Positions 26,648 to 40,500 of a stretch of DNA of 64,000 nt are shown here, in pieces. The translations under genes and the position numbers were made by a program. Position 1 is the first letter of the stretch, and the number at the start of each line of letters is the position of its first letter. The notes under the pieces are model-generated. The model saw only the letters and a program-made list of their open reading frames with translations. It made no database searches and was not told the DNA's origin. Source of the DNA: Silurus meridionalis (lineage: Eukaryota; Chordata; Actinopteri; Siluriformes; Siluridae); contig NC_060893.1 of NCBI RefSeq assembly GCF_014805685.1, positions 14,227,773 through 14,291,772 on the forward strand. The letters are read 5' to 3'.

Positions 26648-29600
26648 TTTTATTTTTTCTTTAATATTAATTTTTAATATACCATCTTAATGGACAGACT
26701 TATAATCTGATTAATCTTTAAAATCTAGATTCTTAATTGACTAAGTCGGAAAGGAAGCACCATGGTGGTAATTGTGCTGTTTTGGCAGGTGGGAGATGAG
26801 ATTGTGCGCATCAATGGCTATTCAATTTCCTCATGCATCCATGAAGAGGTTATCAGCCTTATCAAGACTAAGAAGACCGTGTCACTTAAAGTCAGACGTA
26901 AGTCAGGATCCTGTGCTCTAATAATTTGTTAAAGAAAAAGAAATTAATATTTACATTTATAAATATTTACACTTACTTTTATTTATAGATGTGGGGATGA
27001 TTCCAGTAAAGAGGTAATTTTACAAAACACCAGCATCTTGTTTCAATAATCATGTCATAAATCTTTAATACAAAATAGAGAGTTTAGTCTGTGTTTATTG
27101 CTATTGAATAATTGGGCAGGGACATTTGTTGTTTTGGCTCTGTTCTTCTGCCCTCTGTATAGTTATTACAACAGTGGGTACAGTGCCTTGCAAAAGTATT
27201 GACCCCCCTTGGGGTTTTTCCTATTTTGTTGTCTTACAACCTGGAATTAAAATGGATTTTTGGGGTTTGTATCATTTGATTTACACAACATGCCTACCAT
27301 TATGAAGATGCAAAATATTTTTTATTGTGAAACAAACAAGAAATAAGACAAAAAAACAGAAAACTTGAGCGTGCATAACTATTCACCCCCCCAAAGTCAA
27401 TACTTTGTAGAGCCACCTTTTGCAGCAATTACAGCTGCAAGTCTCTTGGGGTATGTATCTATAAGCTTGGCACATCTAGCCACTGGGATTTTTGCCCATT
27501 TTTCAAGGCAAAACTGCTCCAGCTCCTTCAAGTTGGATGGGTTCCGCTGGTGTACAGCAATCTTTAAGTCATACCACAGATTTTTAATTGGATTGAGGTC
27601 TGGGCTTTGACTAGGCCATTCCAAGACATTTAAATGTTTCTCCTTAAACCACTCGAGTGTTGCTTTAGCAGTATGCTTAGGGTCATTGTCCTGCTGGAAG
27701 GTGAACCTCTGTCCCAGTCTCAAATCTCTGGAAGACTGAAACAGGTTTCCCTCAAGAATTTTCCTGTATTTAGCGCCATCCATCATTCCTTCAATTCTGA
27801 CCAGTTTCCCAGTCCCTGCTGATGAAAACATCCCACAGCATGATGCTGCCACCACCATGCTTCACTGTGGGGATGGTGTTCTCGGGGTGATGAGAGGTGT
27901 TGGGTTTGCGCCAGACATAGCGTTTTCCTTGATGGGCAAAAAGCTCAATTTTTGTCTCATCTGACCAGAGTACCTTCTTCCATATGTTTGGGGAGTCTCC
28001 CACATGCCTTGGCGAACACAAAACGTGTTTGCTTATTTTTTTCTTTAAGCAATGGCTTTTTTCTGGCCACTCTTCCGTAAAGCCCAGCTCTGTGGAGTGT
28101 ATGGCTTAAAGTGGTCCTATGGACAGATACTCCAATCTCCGCTGTGGAGCTTTGCAGATCCTTCAGGGTTATCTTTGGTCTCTTTGTTGACTCTCTGATT
28201 AATGCCCTCCTTGCCTGGTCCGTGAATCTTGGTGGGCGGCCCTCTCTTGCCAGGTTTGTTGTGGTGCCATATTCTTTCCATTTTTTAATAATGGCTTTAA
28301 TGGTGTTCCATGGGATGATCAAAGTTTTGGATATTTTTTTATAACCCAACCCTGATCTGTACTTCTCCACAGCTTTGTCCCTGACCTGTTTGGCGAGCTC
28401 CTTGGTCTTCATGGTGCCGCTTGCTTGGTGGTGCCCCTTGCTTAGTGGTGTTACAGACTCTGGGGCCTTTCAGAACAGGTGTATATATATACTGAGATCG
28501 TGTGACACTTAGATTGCACACAGGTGGACTTTATTTATGTAATTACATGACTTCTGAAGGTAATTGGTTGCACCAGATCTTATTTAGAGGCTTAATAGCA
28601 AAGAGGGGTGAATACATATGCACGCACCATTTTTTCCGTTATTTATTTTTTAGAATTTTTTGAAACAAGTTTTTTTTTTTCATTTCACTTCACCAATTTG
28701 GACTATTTTGTGTATGTCCATTACATGAAATCCAAATAAAAATCAATTTTAATTCCAAGTTGTAAGGCAACAAAATAGGAAAAACGCCAAGGGGGTCAAT
28801 ACTTTCGCAAGGCACTGTATGTGGTTAAAGTGCTGCATGTCAGCTTTATTCCTTATTATTTAGATATATTACATACTGGGCGAATTTTAGAGTCCTCTAT
28901 AATATTTTTCTTAATTTAGGAACTTTTTCTTCCAGTCATTCTCCTTATTATTCAGATATATTACATACTGGGCGAATTTTACAGTCCTCTATAATATTTT
29001 TCTTAATTTAGGAACTTTTTCTTCCAGTCACGTCTTTAATAAGTAAAATGCTGGGTCAGTAGATTTAACTTCTGATGACTCGTCTAGAATCATCTCATTT
29101 AAACCAGAATAACCCTTTAGCTTTCACAAAAGATTTTTGCTGCTGTTAGCAGTCATATCCGCTGAGGATAATGAATACATTGTTTCCACTGGCAGCCATA
29201 AATGACTATCTGTGCTTGTTAGGAAGTTTTCCTATCCGGCTCGAAGGACTAAATGTTATAAAGTTTTCCTATCTAGCTCGAAGGACCATATAAGGATTTT
29301 CACTATCTGGTGTGCGCTGATCAGGGAATTGTAGTCGTCCCAGCTCATCAGTACTGGGTATAGAATAGATCGTATATGAGGTGATTCTTGCTATCTTCTG
29401 TTAGTTGCTGTTCGGTAGGTTGCGTGATGCAGAATGTATGCCGAAAGGCCACTGCTGAATGGTCAGTGCTGAGTGACAGGTTGCACGATGTCGAATGGCC
29501 ACTGGTCAATGACGACTGCTGCTCGGTGTTCTGGCTTTTTATACTCTTGGTGGAGGACGGTGCACTGTAATGTCATAGCTTAGTAAACTATGTCTGCCTC

Positions 29601-32600
29601 TAGTGGTGAAGCGTGGAAATATAACTGAATAGGAATCACAACTGAATAGGAATCCTCTCTTACAGTGCTATTTTCACAAAAGAGGTGATATGCTTTAGAT
29701 GCTTTTATTTATTTTTTATATGCCTCATATTAAAATACATTGTGCCACACAAGAATAGGATTGCTTCCTTTTTGGGACTGATCTGGAGCAAATCCAAAGA
29801 GGCACACTACAACATCTAGTGGAAAGGCTTTTCCAGAGTGGAGGTTATTACAATATTTAAGGAATGCTTAATTTAAAATAGAATGTTTGTGAGATGTCAT
29901 GTGTGAACGAACCTTTGGCCGGAGAACAGAAAGAAAAACAAAGAACGTAATACACTGAATTATATTAAAAACATAAAGTGTTAAATTATGGGATTAATAG
30001 TTCCCACTTTTTTTAATCAGTTCCCCTGATGAGCCTCTAAAATGGCAGTTTGTGGATCAGTTTGTGTCAGAATCAGGGGTAAGTCACAACAACATTTATA
30101 TCTCTATTAATCCACATTATATAGCTACACAGTTATTACTCTTGACTGACAGGAAAAGAAGAGCAGTGTTGCTGGCCTGGCCTCCATCGGAGGAAAAGAG
30201 ATCAAGGAGAAAAAAGTGTTCCTCAGCTTGGTTGGCACCAAAGGCATGGGCATCAGGTGAAATAGTGCTGTGTATTACAGTGTTTTTGTCCCAGCTTCAG
30301 GCGCACTATAACGTTTTTGCTGCTTTTTGTTGTTTTTGCAATAACGTTTTTGCTGCTCTCATACATGATGCATCTGGTTATCTAATTAGTACAACTTTGA
30401 CAAATACAACATTAGTTTCCTAGGGAAAACACATTTATGTAATATTCACCTAGAATGTAAGAGTTTCAAAATCTATTGTTTGGTTGTAACAATTAAAAAG
30501 CTTTACTGTTTTTAAACTGCTGCAGTGGTTAGACCATACATCAATATTATCATATTAGTGAGTTGATTGCCCTCACTAAATTGAGTTTTTTTTTTGCTTA
30601 GTAAAGTGAAACATTTGTAGTAGACAGTAGCAGAGAAAACATGACATATTGCACAAAGGATATGCGCATGTCTAAGATTTCAGGGACATTTCTGTATCCA
30701 GTATAGCACATGATACCCAGTGACTGAAAATTAATACCCAGTGACTGAAATTCATTATTGTTATTTGATTCAGTATATCAAGTGGACCAACTCAAAAGCC
30801 AGGGATCTACATCAGCAATGTAAAGCCTGGTTCTCTTTCTGCAGAAGTAGGCCTACAGGTATTCTTATCTGATCTAGATTGATCTAGTCTTGTTGTTGCA
30901 CCGAAACCTTTTTAAAAATTCATTACTGATTTTTTACATTAACAAAGAAACTGATATTGGTTTGGGGATGTAGGTTGGTGACCAGATTGTCGAGGTCAAT
31001 GGGGTGGAGTTCACAAATGTGGACCATAAGGAGGTAGGGATCATCAGCATTGCAGCATATCTATCATATTAAAGTATGCTAGTTTGTATTGTACAAGTTA
31101 TAAACCAACAGAAATTATTGTGTTGTTTTTGTAGGCAGTTCGAGTGCTGAAGAGCAGCAGGAGCCTAACTATCACAGTTCTCACTGGGGCTGTAAGTTAG
31201 AGTAAATCTGTCCACCTCATTCACATTTGGCTCACATGCAGTTCTCTTCAGTGCTCACTATCACAAAGCAAAACTCTTAACTTACTGAAGAATCCATTTC
31301 GCACAGTCATTCCGTAAGACTTATCTCAAGGACAGGAAATTAAAGTCTGATAAGGTATTTTCTTTCTCTAAGACATCAGGATTTGTTAAAAAAATTGGTG
31401 AAACTGGTTTAAGTTTGAATACAATGTGACCACAAAATCCAATCATTGTTTTTCTTCATTTCCTGTCTCAGTTGAGAAAGATAAATGGAGATGTGTAATA
31501 AGGTTATAAGACCATTAAAACACCAAGGTTTATTGGTGCAATTAATCATGGCCTTCACTCTGTTTGAGGTTGATGTTCAGGTGCTTAATTTTTTTTTTAT
31601 AATGATAAAGTTTACAATTATAATTTATAAAAGACAATTTTGTTTACACAATGCTGAATGGTGTCATTGAGATTTTAATTTAAAAGTTAGTTCTGACTGA
31701 CAAAAGTATTAAAGACGTAGGAGTTTAAAATGAGGTTTATAATCAGTATTTGTATGTGTGACTGACTGTATGTGTGTGCATGTTTATGCAATATAAGCTT
31801 TAAATGGATATATTTCAGGGTGCAGAGTTGTTCATGACAGATGAGGAAAAGCTGGCAGTAGAAGCTCGCCGAGAGATTGAGCGCCAGGAGTTGATGCAAC
31901 AGAAGAGAGTGGCAATGGAGACCAACAAAATCATCAAAGAGCAGCAGGAGAAAGAGCGCCTGTCAGTCAGAAAGCTAGATCATTGCATAAAACCTGAACA
32001 GCCCACATCAACACAGCCTTCACACACTAATGCCAGAACTCATGAAAATGGTTTTTCAAGTCAAATTTGTTTATCTAGTTCTATATAATATGTTATAGGA
32101 TTAAAAATATTTATAAGATAAGAAAAAACAAGACATACCTTTATTTGTCCCACAGTGGGAATATTTCTGGTGTTACAGCAGCAAAGGAAAGAAATGTGCA
32201 TATATATTAAAAATAGAGACATAATACATACATGATTCATCGTACATCATACATGAATATCATATATATACATCATACATTCTAGACAATGGATATATTA
32301 ATTTTTTTAGAATAATCATAGGATTTTACATTTAATAGCTAATAAATGGAGGTATAAAAAATTCAGCACCCATCTGTGGTTTTAGAACACTGACGTGTGC
32401 ATGTCATTTGCACATGCCTCCTTTTTGACAGACTCGTGGTTGGTGATCATTTCTGTTGTTTTTTTTTTTTACTTGTTTCCTTGCAGGAGAAAGATGGAGA
32501 TTTTACAGAAGGCTGCAGAAGAAGAGGAACGATATAGAAAGGAGATGGAAAAGTATGTCTGCTACCTGTTAGATTTAAACTTAAGTAAAATTGGCTGTTT

Positions 32601-35600
32601 GACATTCTTGTTTCATGTGCCCTATATGTATGTGTTTTAGGATAGAGACTGAAGAGAGAAAAAAAAATAGACAATGGGAGGAAGACTGGGGTTCCAGGGA
32701 GAAGTCCAAAACTCCATCTCCTGCACCTTCTCCTTCACCTCAATCACGTTCTCCACCTCCAATGAAAACCAGGAGCTCAGGTGCGATCACTGGTACAATG
32801 CTGCATGCTGAAATCTGTCTTACCATGCATGAATGTGGAGAGTGAGTTTACTAAACCCTTCCTGTTACTCACTGATGATAATATGCTCACAGCATAAATC
32901 ATCTAGAGATCTATTTACCTACTTTTTTTTACTCTTCTGTCGCATGACTTAATGTGCATTCAGTTTTTATGAATGCAATCTCTTTCTCTTTTCTTCCTTT
33001 GTTTCTATCTGTGTCTGCTGTGGCTTGTACTCCTGATCTACTGTATACAGCTGCTGAAGTTGACACCGATGAAGATGAAGAAAAAGAGGGCAGAGAAGTG
33101 AGTGGAGCTGAAAAGTTCTCAAAGGGAAATGTGGTGTGTCAATATCTTGCATGTAAAGGTTTTCCTTTAAAAAACCTTTCTCTCACTTTTCCTTTAGATT
33201 TTGCATCACAATGTGTAAAAGGATGCAAGTCTTTTCACTTGGTTTCTTTTGGTTGGATCAGTTTGGTAGCGGTCAAATTTAAGTTGGATGGTTGGAACAT
33301 GTTACTTCCTGTTTAATTTTTTTTATCTTGATCCCCTAGCTCGCAACTGGTTTTATCGCTATGAAGGAAAGTTACCTACACTCAGAAAGGTACTCTGTGT
33401 GTTGTAAATGAGAGCAGTGTTTGTGATATTTAGAACATCTTATATAGTATCTGTTTTTTGGATGACAGCATGCAGATGGAATTTCTTGTGACGTGCATTA
33501 AAACCTTCGTATAATATAGAATAAAAAATCATTATAACTATTCAGAAAGGAAAAGAGACAAAGAAGAAGAAGAAGATGTCCAAGACAGACACACTTCCAA
33601 TTGAGAAAAGGAACAAGAAAGAGATGGAGTTTGAGATAAAATTGGCAAAGGAAAAGGAAGAGATTCTTGAGCGAGAGAAACAGATGAAAATCAATCGACT
33701 CTTGCAAGAGGTACAATCTTCACCCAAGTGTCATTATAGTGTAATTACCAGAGTTTTTTCTTGTTATATTAACCCTTTTGTGGAGACAAATTGCTAAAAG
33801 GAAAGCCAGAGCAATAATCTGTTTAAAGTTTCTGTTTCTGCATCTCACCATGTGCTGGTGTGGGCAGGTAACAGAGACAGAGCGTGAGGACCTAGAAGAA
33901 TCAGAGAAAGTGCAGTACTGGGTGGAGAGGCTCTGTCAGACTAGACTGGAGCAGATTTCCTCTGTGGAGAATGACTCTCCCGAGGTAAACGTTCAGATTG
34001 GATGAAGAATTGTTTATTTTGTGTCAACTTTGCAACTACTGTGTATCTCATAAGTTAGGTTGAGTTAGGTTTGCAGTGCTTTCTGTGAGGTGGAGACATT
34101 ATTTAATCAGATGAGGTGTTTTGTGCAGATGAGTCCTCCATCTCGATCTCCCGTATCCACTGTGCAAAGATTCCCTGGTGGCTTTCAGCTTGCCACTACT
34201 GACCTGGATGACATCAACTTGGATGAGGTTGACCAAAGTCTAAGACAGCCACTGAAAAAACTGGCCCCTACTCCTCCCACCTCCAATCAGTTCCCACCAC
34301 CTTTACCACTTCCTCCACCTTCACCTCACTTCTATCACAAATCTGTTCACCCTTCTCCATCCCCAAGGCCATCTCTTACTCCCTCCTATCCTCCCCCTCC
34401 TTCACAGCTAGCTCCACAGCGCCCACCTTCTCCACCCGCTCCCAGAGTGCCCCCTGCTTCGATCAGTCATGGATGGCAACCCCCTCCCACCACTCGATCT
34501 CAGACTCAGGCCCCCTGGTCTTACTCTCACCCACCACCTCCACCTCCTCCACCGCCTCCTCCTCCACCACCACCACCGCCACCTCCTCCTCCACCTCAAC
34601 ATTTAGATTACCAAACCTTCCCTCAGAGCTACCACCGACCACACAGCCCCTCAGAACATAGGAATGAATGGGAGGACAACGGCTACAGGCAACGAGGGGG
34701 CTACCCTACAAATGGCTCAAATGAATTCTCCTACCGTGGCAGCGCACAGGTAGCAAATACTGGTTCTATTGATCCAACCAATGTGTGAGTTTCAAAGAGC
34801 AAATTAAGCACTCTTTGATTTAACTGAATTGTATAGATGTGTGATATTATGAGGTTACGATATATAGAGGTAGAAAAGTTGGCATGTAGAGTTTGGCCAT
34901 CATAACAAAGCATGTATTTTGTGTGCCTGTTTTAAGAGGAAATAATTATCTGTTTCGAGGTGGATAAATCAGTAGACATTACCCAGAGGTATTATTCTGG
35001 GTTATTCTTTCTGGGTTGTTTTTTTTTTTTTTTTGTTGCCCATTGGACGAGTAAGTTCAATAATCGGAGAGTTTTTCATTTGTTTAAAATAATGCAATAA
35101 TGCTTGATTTTGTTACTAGCCACCTTTAGCACTACACACAGTGGCTGATGGTCGGATGTATTTTATTAGATGAATAGCATGAATGTGCTGACAGAATGAC
35201 AAATGCACATGTATGTGAGTACACTGATAAAACTTGTGGAAAAAAGCTGTAATATATGTCTCTTTGTACTGAAAAAAGCAACAAACTTAGTTAAATGCAA
35301 CCCATGAAATTGGGATTTATCCACCCCTATGTTATAATTTAAGACTATTTTCCAGTGTTAAGTGAAATTTAGATTTGGCATTTTGTTAATATGACCTAGG
35401 TTATGAGAAACACGTCTAATGTTAGCAGAATATCAACCTACAGCAGTCCACTGGTGAGCTACAACTATTCATTTTTTTAATGCTTTGTTTTTCCTCGTAG
35501 TCCCATAGTTCACTTTATCCGTGTTTGCAGTGTGAATTGCCTAGGTCAAAAATTACTTGAATTTTTTGCTAATGCCTCCTACCACATGGTCATTCTGTAG

Positions 35601-37451
35601 CAAATAGCACCCAGCCCTCCTACTCAGAGGAGGCAAATGAATCCAGTCATGTCAAAACCAGTCATGCTGCCCCAATCAAAGACCTCATACAGAACCATAT
35701 TACGGCCTGAGCCCACGGTAAGTCTGAGTATGTATGCGTGTGTGTGCTGATGGAAAATTGAGGTGTTAGCTAATGTCTTTCTCTTTAACTGGATATTATT
35801 GTGGAGATTGCTTTTCAATTCATGAGTAATGAAAGTGTGTCTGCAGGTGGTTCATCCCCCTGACTGCATTGATTTATGAGGCCAGCATTTTAAAATAAGC
35901 ATTTCTTCCTTGAGGAAAAGCGACAGAGTGGAAGGGGGGATTAGAACCTGTTGTGCACATAATGAGTTTTAAGGCTGTGATGGATAGACTTTTTACACCA
36001 TACATACTTTGCCTTAAAACAGTACTTCTGTCTCTAATACACCCAGAGGATTACGTTCTCAAATATTCTGTGTGGTTAGTTCAATGGAAACTGAATCACC
36101 TGAGCTAGGCTTTTCTCAGATTTTGCTTGACACATACTTGAAGTAGAATAAAACAGACATAGTTTTCCACTTACAGTGAGCATCTACTGATTGATTTTTT
36201 GGTTTGATGTTAGTATAAGTCACTGTTTTCCCAGCTGCCAATATATATCATAGTGTGCCAGCGGTGTGCTAGTGGAGCTCTGAAACAGTGTGCACTGATT
36301 AGTCTCATCAGCTGCAGGTGTTCCATCCGGCTCCGCCATCCAGTCGCACACCGCTTGCACTAATAGGTTTCACAAAGAGATTTGGTTGGATTAGGCATGG
36401 GTTCTGAGAAAACAATACATTTCGCCTGAACAGTGTTAGAATTAAGAATTTCTGTCTTTAAGTTTATTTGAATCTCTGGAACTTAATTTATTATATTTTT
36501 CCTTTTAGGGACATCAAAGTATTTTGTCTCTTTATGGTTATAGCTCAGAAGTAATCTGCATCTGTACATGTAAATGTAAATTGTGTGCAAAAGAGGGGAA
36601 TGTTTATGTTTTGTAATACTTTTCTGCATCTGATTTTATGTTGTAGTCACCACAGATGCTTAAGAGGATGGTGGTGTACAACACTTCATTTAAGTCAAAG
36701 AAGAAACAAGTAATCAAAGACTATTGATTGGTGCTCTCTCTATTAACCTGAGTGTTTTCTGTATGCTGTTTTTGGTTGATTAGTTCTGGGTGATATGTTC
36801 TTACTAAATAATGTTTTTTTTCTTCTTATATATTTATTTTTTAATATAGATTTTTTCTTTTAAGTTTTCCTTAGGAATAAAACATGTTTCCTTGTACTCA
36901 ATTCTGGTTCCCCTTAAACTTTTCTCAGGAATATTCTCCTTGTTAGTAAATTACTCATTAGGGATCTAGAGCTGCTTTGTGGCAATGTATATTGTTAAAA
37001 GCGCAATAGAAACAAATGTAATTAAATTGTATTCTGTGAAATCTGTTTCAGGATTGTAAAGAGCTTATACCAACCTATACCACTGTCTTATACCAACGGT
37101 GCTGAGATGCTTTCCTGCTCATAATTGTTTCTTTTTGTTGTATTTATTACTTAACCACAGCTGAGTCTACACCGTATATCCGGGTTTATCTTCTATAGTG
37201 ATGACCAGCTGTGGCATTTACACAGTGCAGTCCCTGTGTTGTCTTAGCACACAAAGCAATAGACCAACTGATAAATTGTAGCACTCAGACTGTGTCTTGT
37301 TTCAGGCTCCTAAGAAACCATTAGCTTGTTAAACATAATCTCTTTGAATCTGAATTAAGCTGAATATAAAGAGCAACATTATTGCAAAAGGACTTTCCTG
37401 AAGATTTACCAATCTACCATTATAAAATAATAATAATAATAATAAATTATA

Positions 37452-37531
<80 letters not shown>

Positions 37532-40500
37532 AGTCAAACACCCCAAGTTTTACTGTTGTTTTACAGCCTATCAGTTTAGCTAGAGTCTCTTTGGTCAGTG
37601 TTTGTGTGAGTGTGTGGGTGTAATAAAATGGTTATAATCCTTCACTATGACAACATGTAAATGTTCCAGATTGCAGTATTCACTCTTTGTTTGTTGAGAA
37701 TTTGTTACTGCCTTGTTTCCACGTTTGTTCCCTATTCCAACAAAAGCTTCCAGTGATCCAACCAAATTACTTTAGTCTTTAATTTTTTTTTTGTCATATA
37801 CTCATATACATATATAACTTTAAGATCAATAGGGTTTTTTTTTATTTTTAATTACATTATGTGGAATTGTTTTTAGTTTAGAATAAGTCACATTATTTTT
37901 CAAGTTTTAAAAAATTAAGGCATGACTGCTGTTTTGACCTTACATTGATTTAACTAATGCTATAGTCTAAACTAGGCCATGCACAAACTAGAAAATTGAT
38001 TCTGGGAAGTGAAATGTTTAACCTCTATCTTCATCATTTGTGCAGTTGAAACAGGTGAGGATTAGTGATTAATTGACAGGTAAACTTGTAGTGTTCATGA
38101 CACGTAAACTCTCCAAAATCAATACACACTAGATTGTGTGCTGCCTACTAAGACCTTTTCTCTGTCTTTCCCATGACATAGGACAACCACAAGTACCTAA
38201 ACTGTTTGTTTTTTTATTTATTTAAACAGGGCTTTCAGAAATATGTGGAGGACTTCGATCCCTATTCAATGGTACTGTATAGCTTACATGCATGCTGAAA
38301 AAAATGACCAAACTCTTACTTTTAATCTCAAGATTATGCTATCATTGTACCTGCAATCCTAATTTAGATAATGGATTGCAGGACAATATTAAAAAATGTT
38401 CTCAGGCAAATAGCATGACTTGAGTGAACTAGAATGTGTAATATTCGCCAAAAAACGTCAGTAGGTTTATATTTAGAAGAAAAGCCTAAAGGCATCAGAA
38501 CCTTATACCGCCAGTCTAGAATTTAGAACAGTCTTGCACAATGCTGCTGCTCAGATTCCTCTTAAGTCTATCATAGTAAAATTTTAAATGGCTGTACTTA
38601 AAACTTATTGCAGTTGTTACCATTTGTACACTAAAATGTCAGTTGATTTTTCTATGCTGTTTAAAGCATTCTAAGCAACATAATGAAAGATATGAAATTA
38701 TCCAGCTGTCAGTAGTGTAGCATCTGTTGCCATCACACCAAATTCATTACATCCCATTTCTGCATCATATTGCTAATATCCCATTGTTCTGATGCTGTGA
38801 CTTTGGTGCATGCTCTGTCAACACCATTTGTGTAATCCCATTACAGTTTACCTCTGACCAAATAGAAGGAAAAGATGTGCGGCTGCTGAGAATTAAGAAG
38901 GTAACTTTCTATCCTAATCAGCTTGCTGCTTATCATTGAAATTATTTATTTAATCCAAGTTTCAGAAATATGTAGATTTTTAAAACTATTAAGCACTCAC
39001 GACTACTATCGGTAGAGAGGAAAATGAACATGTCTTTTGGAACTATTTACACAGTTTCTGATTTTATTATAACACTTGGTGCTCAATTATGTTTTATGAT
39101 GCAGATGGTGTTGGTTTAAATGTGTAATATTCAGAGTGTCATATTTGTAGCTAGAATGCTTTATGTTGTCCAATAAACAATTCCATTGATAGGCGTTGTA
39201 TGTCTGCCTTCAGTCTCTCATGTTCTAATCTTAAAATTCAAAGGATTGTTTAGAGTATATGAACCAAAAAGTAGTAAATAACATGTACAGTGGCCTGTCT
39301 TTCTAAATCTAAACTAATGTTCTGCTGGGCTTTGTGTGTTGTGCAGGGAGGCCCATTGGACATTGCTGTGGAAGGAGGAATAGACACTCCACTGGGAAAA
39401 CTTGTGGTTTCAGCCATTTATGAAGGTGGCTCAGCTGATAAGCATGGTGAGGTTATTTGAATATCATTACTGCCGTAATCCGATCGGCTTCTGGTTAAAC
39501 ATATGTACTCTATTCATTGCTGTCTCTAATTGCTCATTTTTATGCATGGTGCTCTCAGGTGGAGTGGTGGCCAGTGATGAGATCATGGCAGTAAATGGAA
39601 AAATCCTGACAGATGCAACCCTGACTGAAGGGCAGAACGCTTTAGCTCGGGCCTGGAACAGTGGAGGGGTATGAACTTTCAAACTTATTGCTCTAGATAA
39701 TACCCACAAGGATATTTTGGTTATTTGACTGAAGACTGAACATTTATGAGCCCAGCTTTGCTCATTCCTGATTGTAAGCATATCAAATTGAAGTGTAGAA
39801 TATTTGTAATGTTTATGACTGTCCTAAAAATCTAATAAATACAGTAATTGTACAATTTTGAATTATTTATTAGTAATTAAATGCAGGACAGCACTGATCA
39901 ATGGAACTAGAAAAACATTTTTTTCCATCTATGCTAATGTGACGCTCTCACATACATATGGGTGATAATTAAAGAAGAATAATTATTACTATGTTTTGGC
40001 TAATCACAGCATTTTTTTTGTCCATTTTTGTTCTGGTTATTCAAAATCCCCACAGATGCTTAATTAGGTAGAGACTAATTATTTTAAATAGGAGTTTTGT
40101 CTGAACATGTGCCTTATAGTTCAGATAAAAGTAGATGAATGTGGTTTTATTGAATGCAAATCACTGTATATTATTGTGGTTGTTTTTTCTGTTTATGATA
40201 ATTGGAATTGATTCAAGTAACTTAAAGGAAGAAGAAATCGATAAGCTTTTTAGTTTACTCTAAGGGATCAGGATCAATTACTACTCATTTTTTTTAATTG
40301 AATAAGCTTAATCTATTATTAGTTAGATCATATTAGTGACAGTGACAAGTATTGTATATATGTTTTATTATTTTGTGTGTGTGTGTGTGTGTCTGTGTGT
40401 GTGTGTGTTTTGTGTGTTTTGTGTGTTTGAATGTGTGTGCATGTGTGTGTGTGTGTGTGTGTGTGTCCTTAGGACTGGATTGACCTTGTGATAGCAGTTT

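Noticed and set aside
30052..30423. 123-codon frame joining exon 7, intron and exon 8 of ush1c
   Set aside because: It reads through the intron and leaves the harmonin frame; exons 7 and 8 separately match harmonin.
34408..34602. Minus-strand Trp/Arg-rich frame
   Set aside because: It is the antisense shadow of the polyproline tract of ush1c exon B4.
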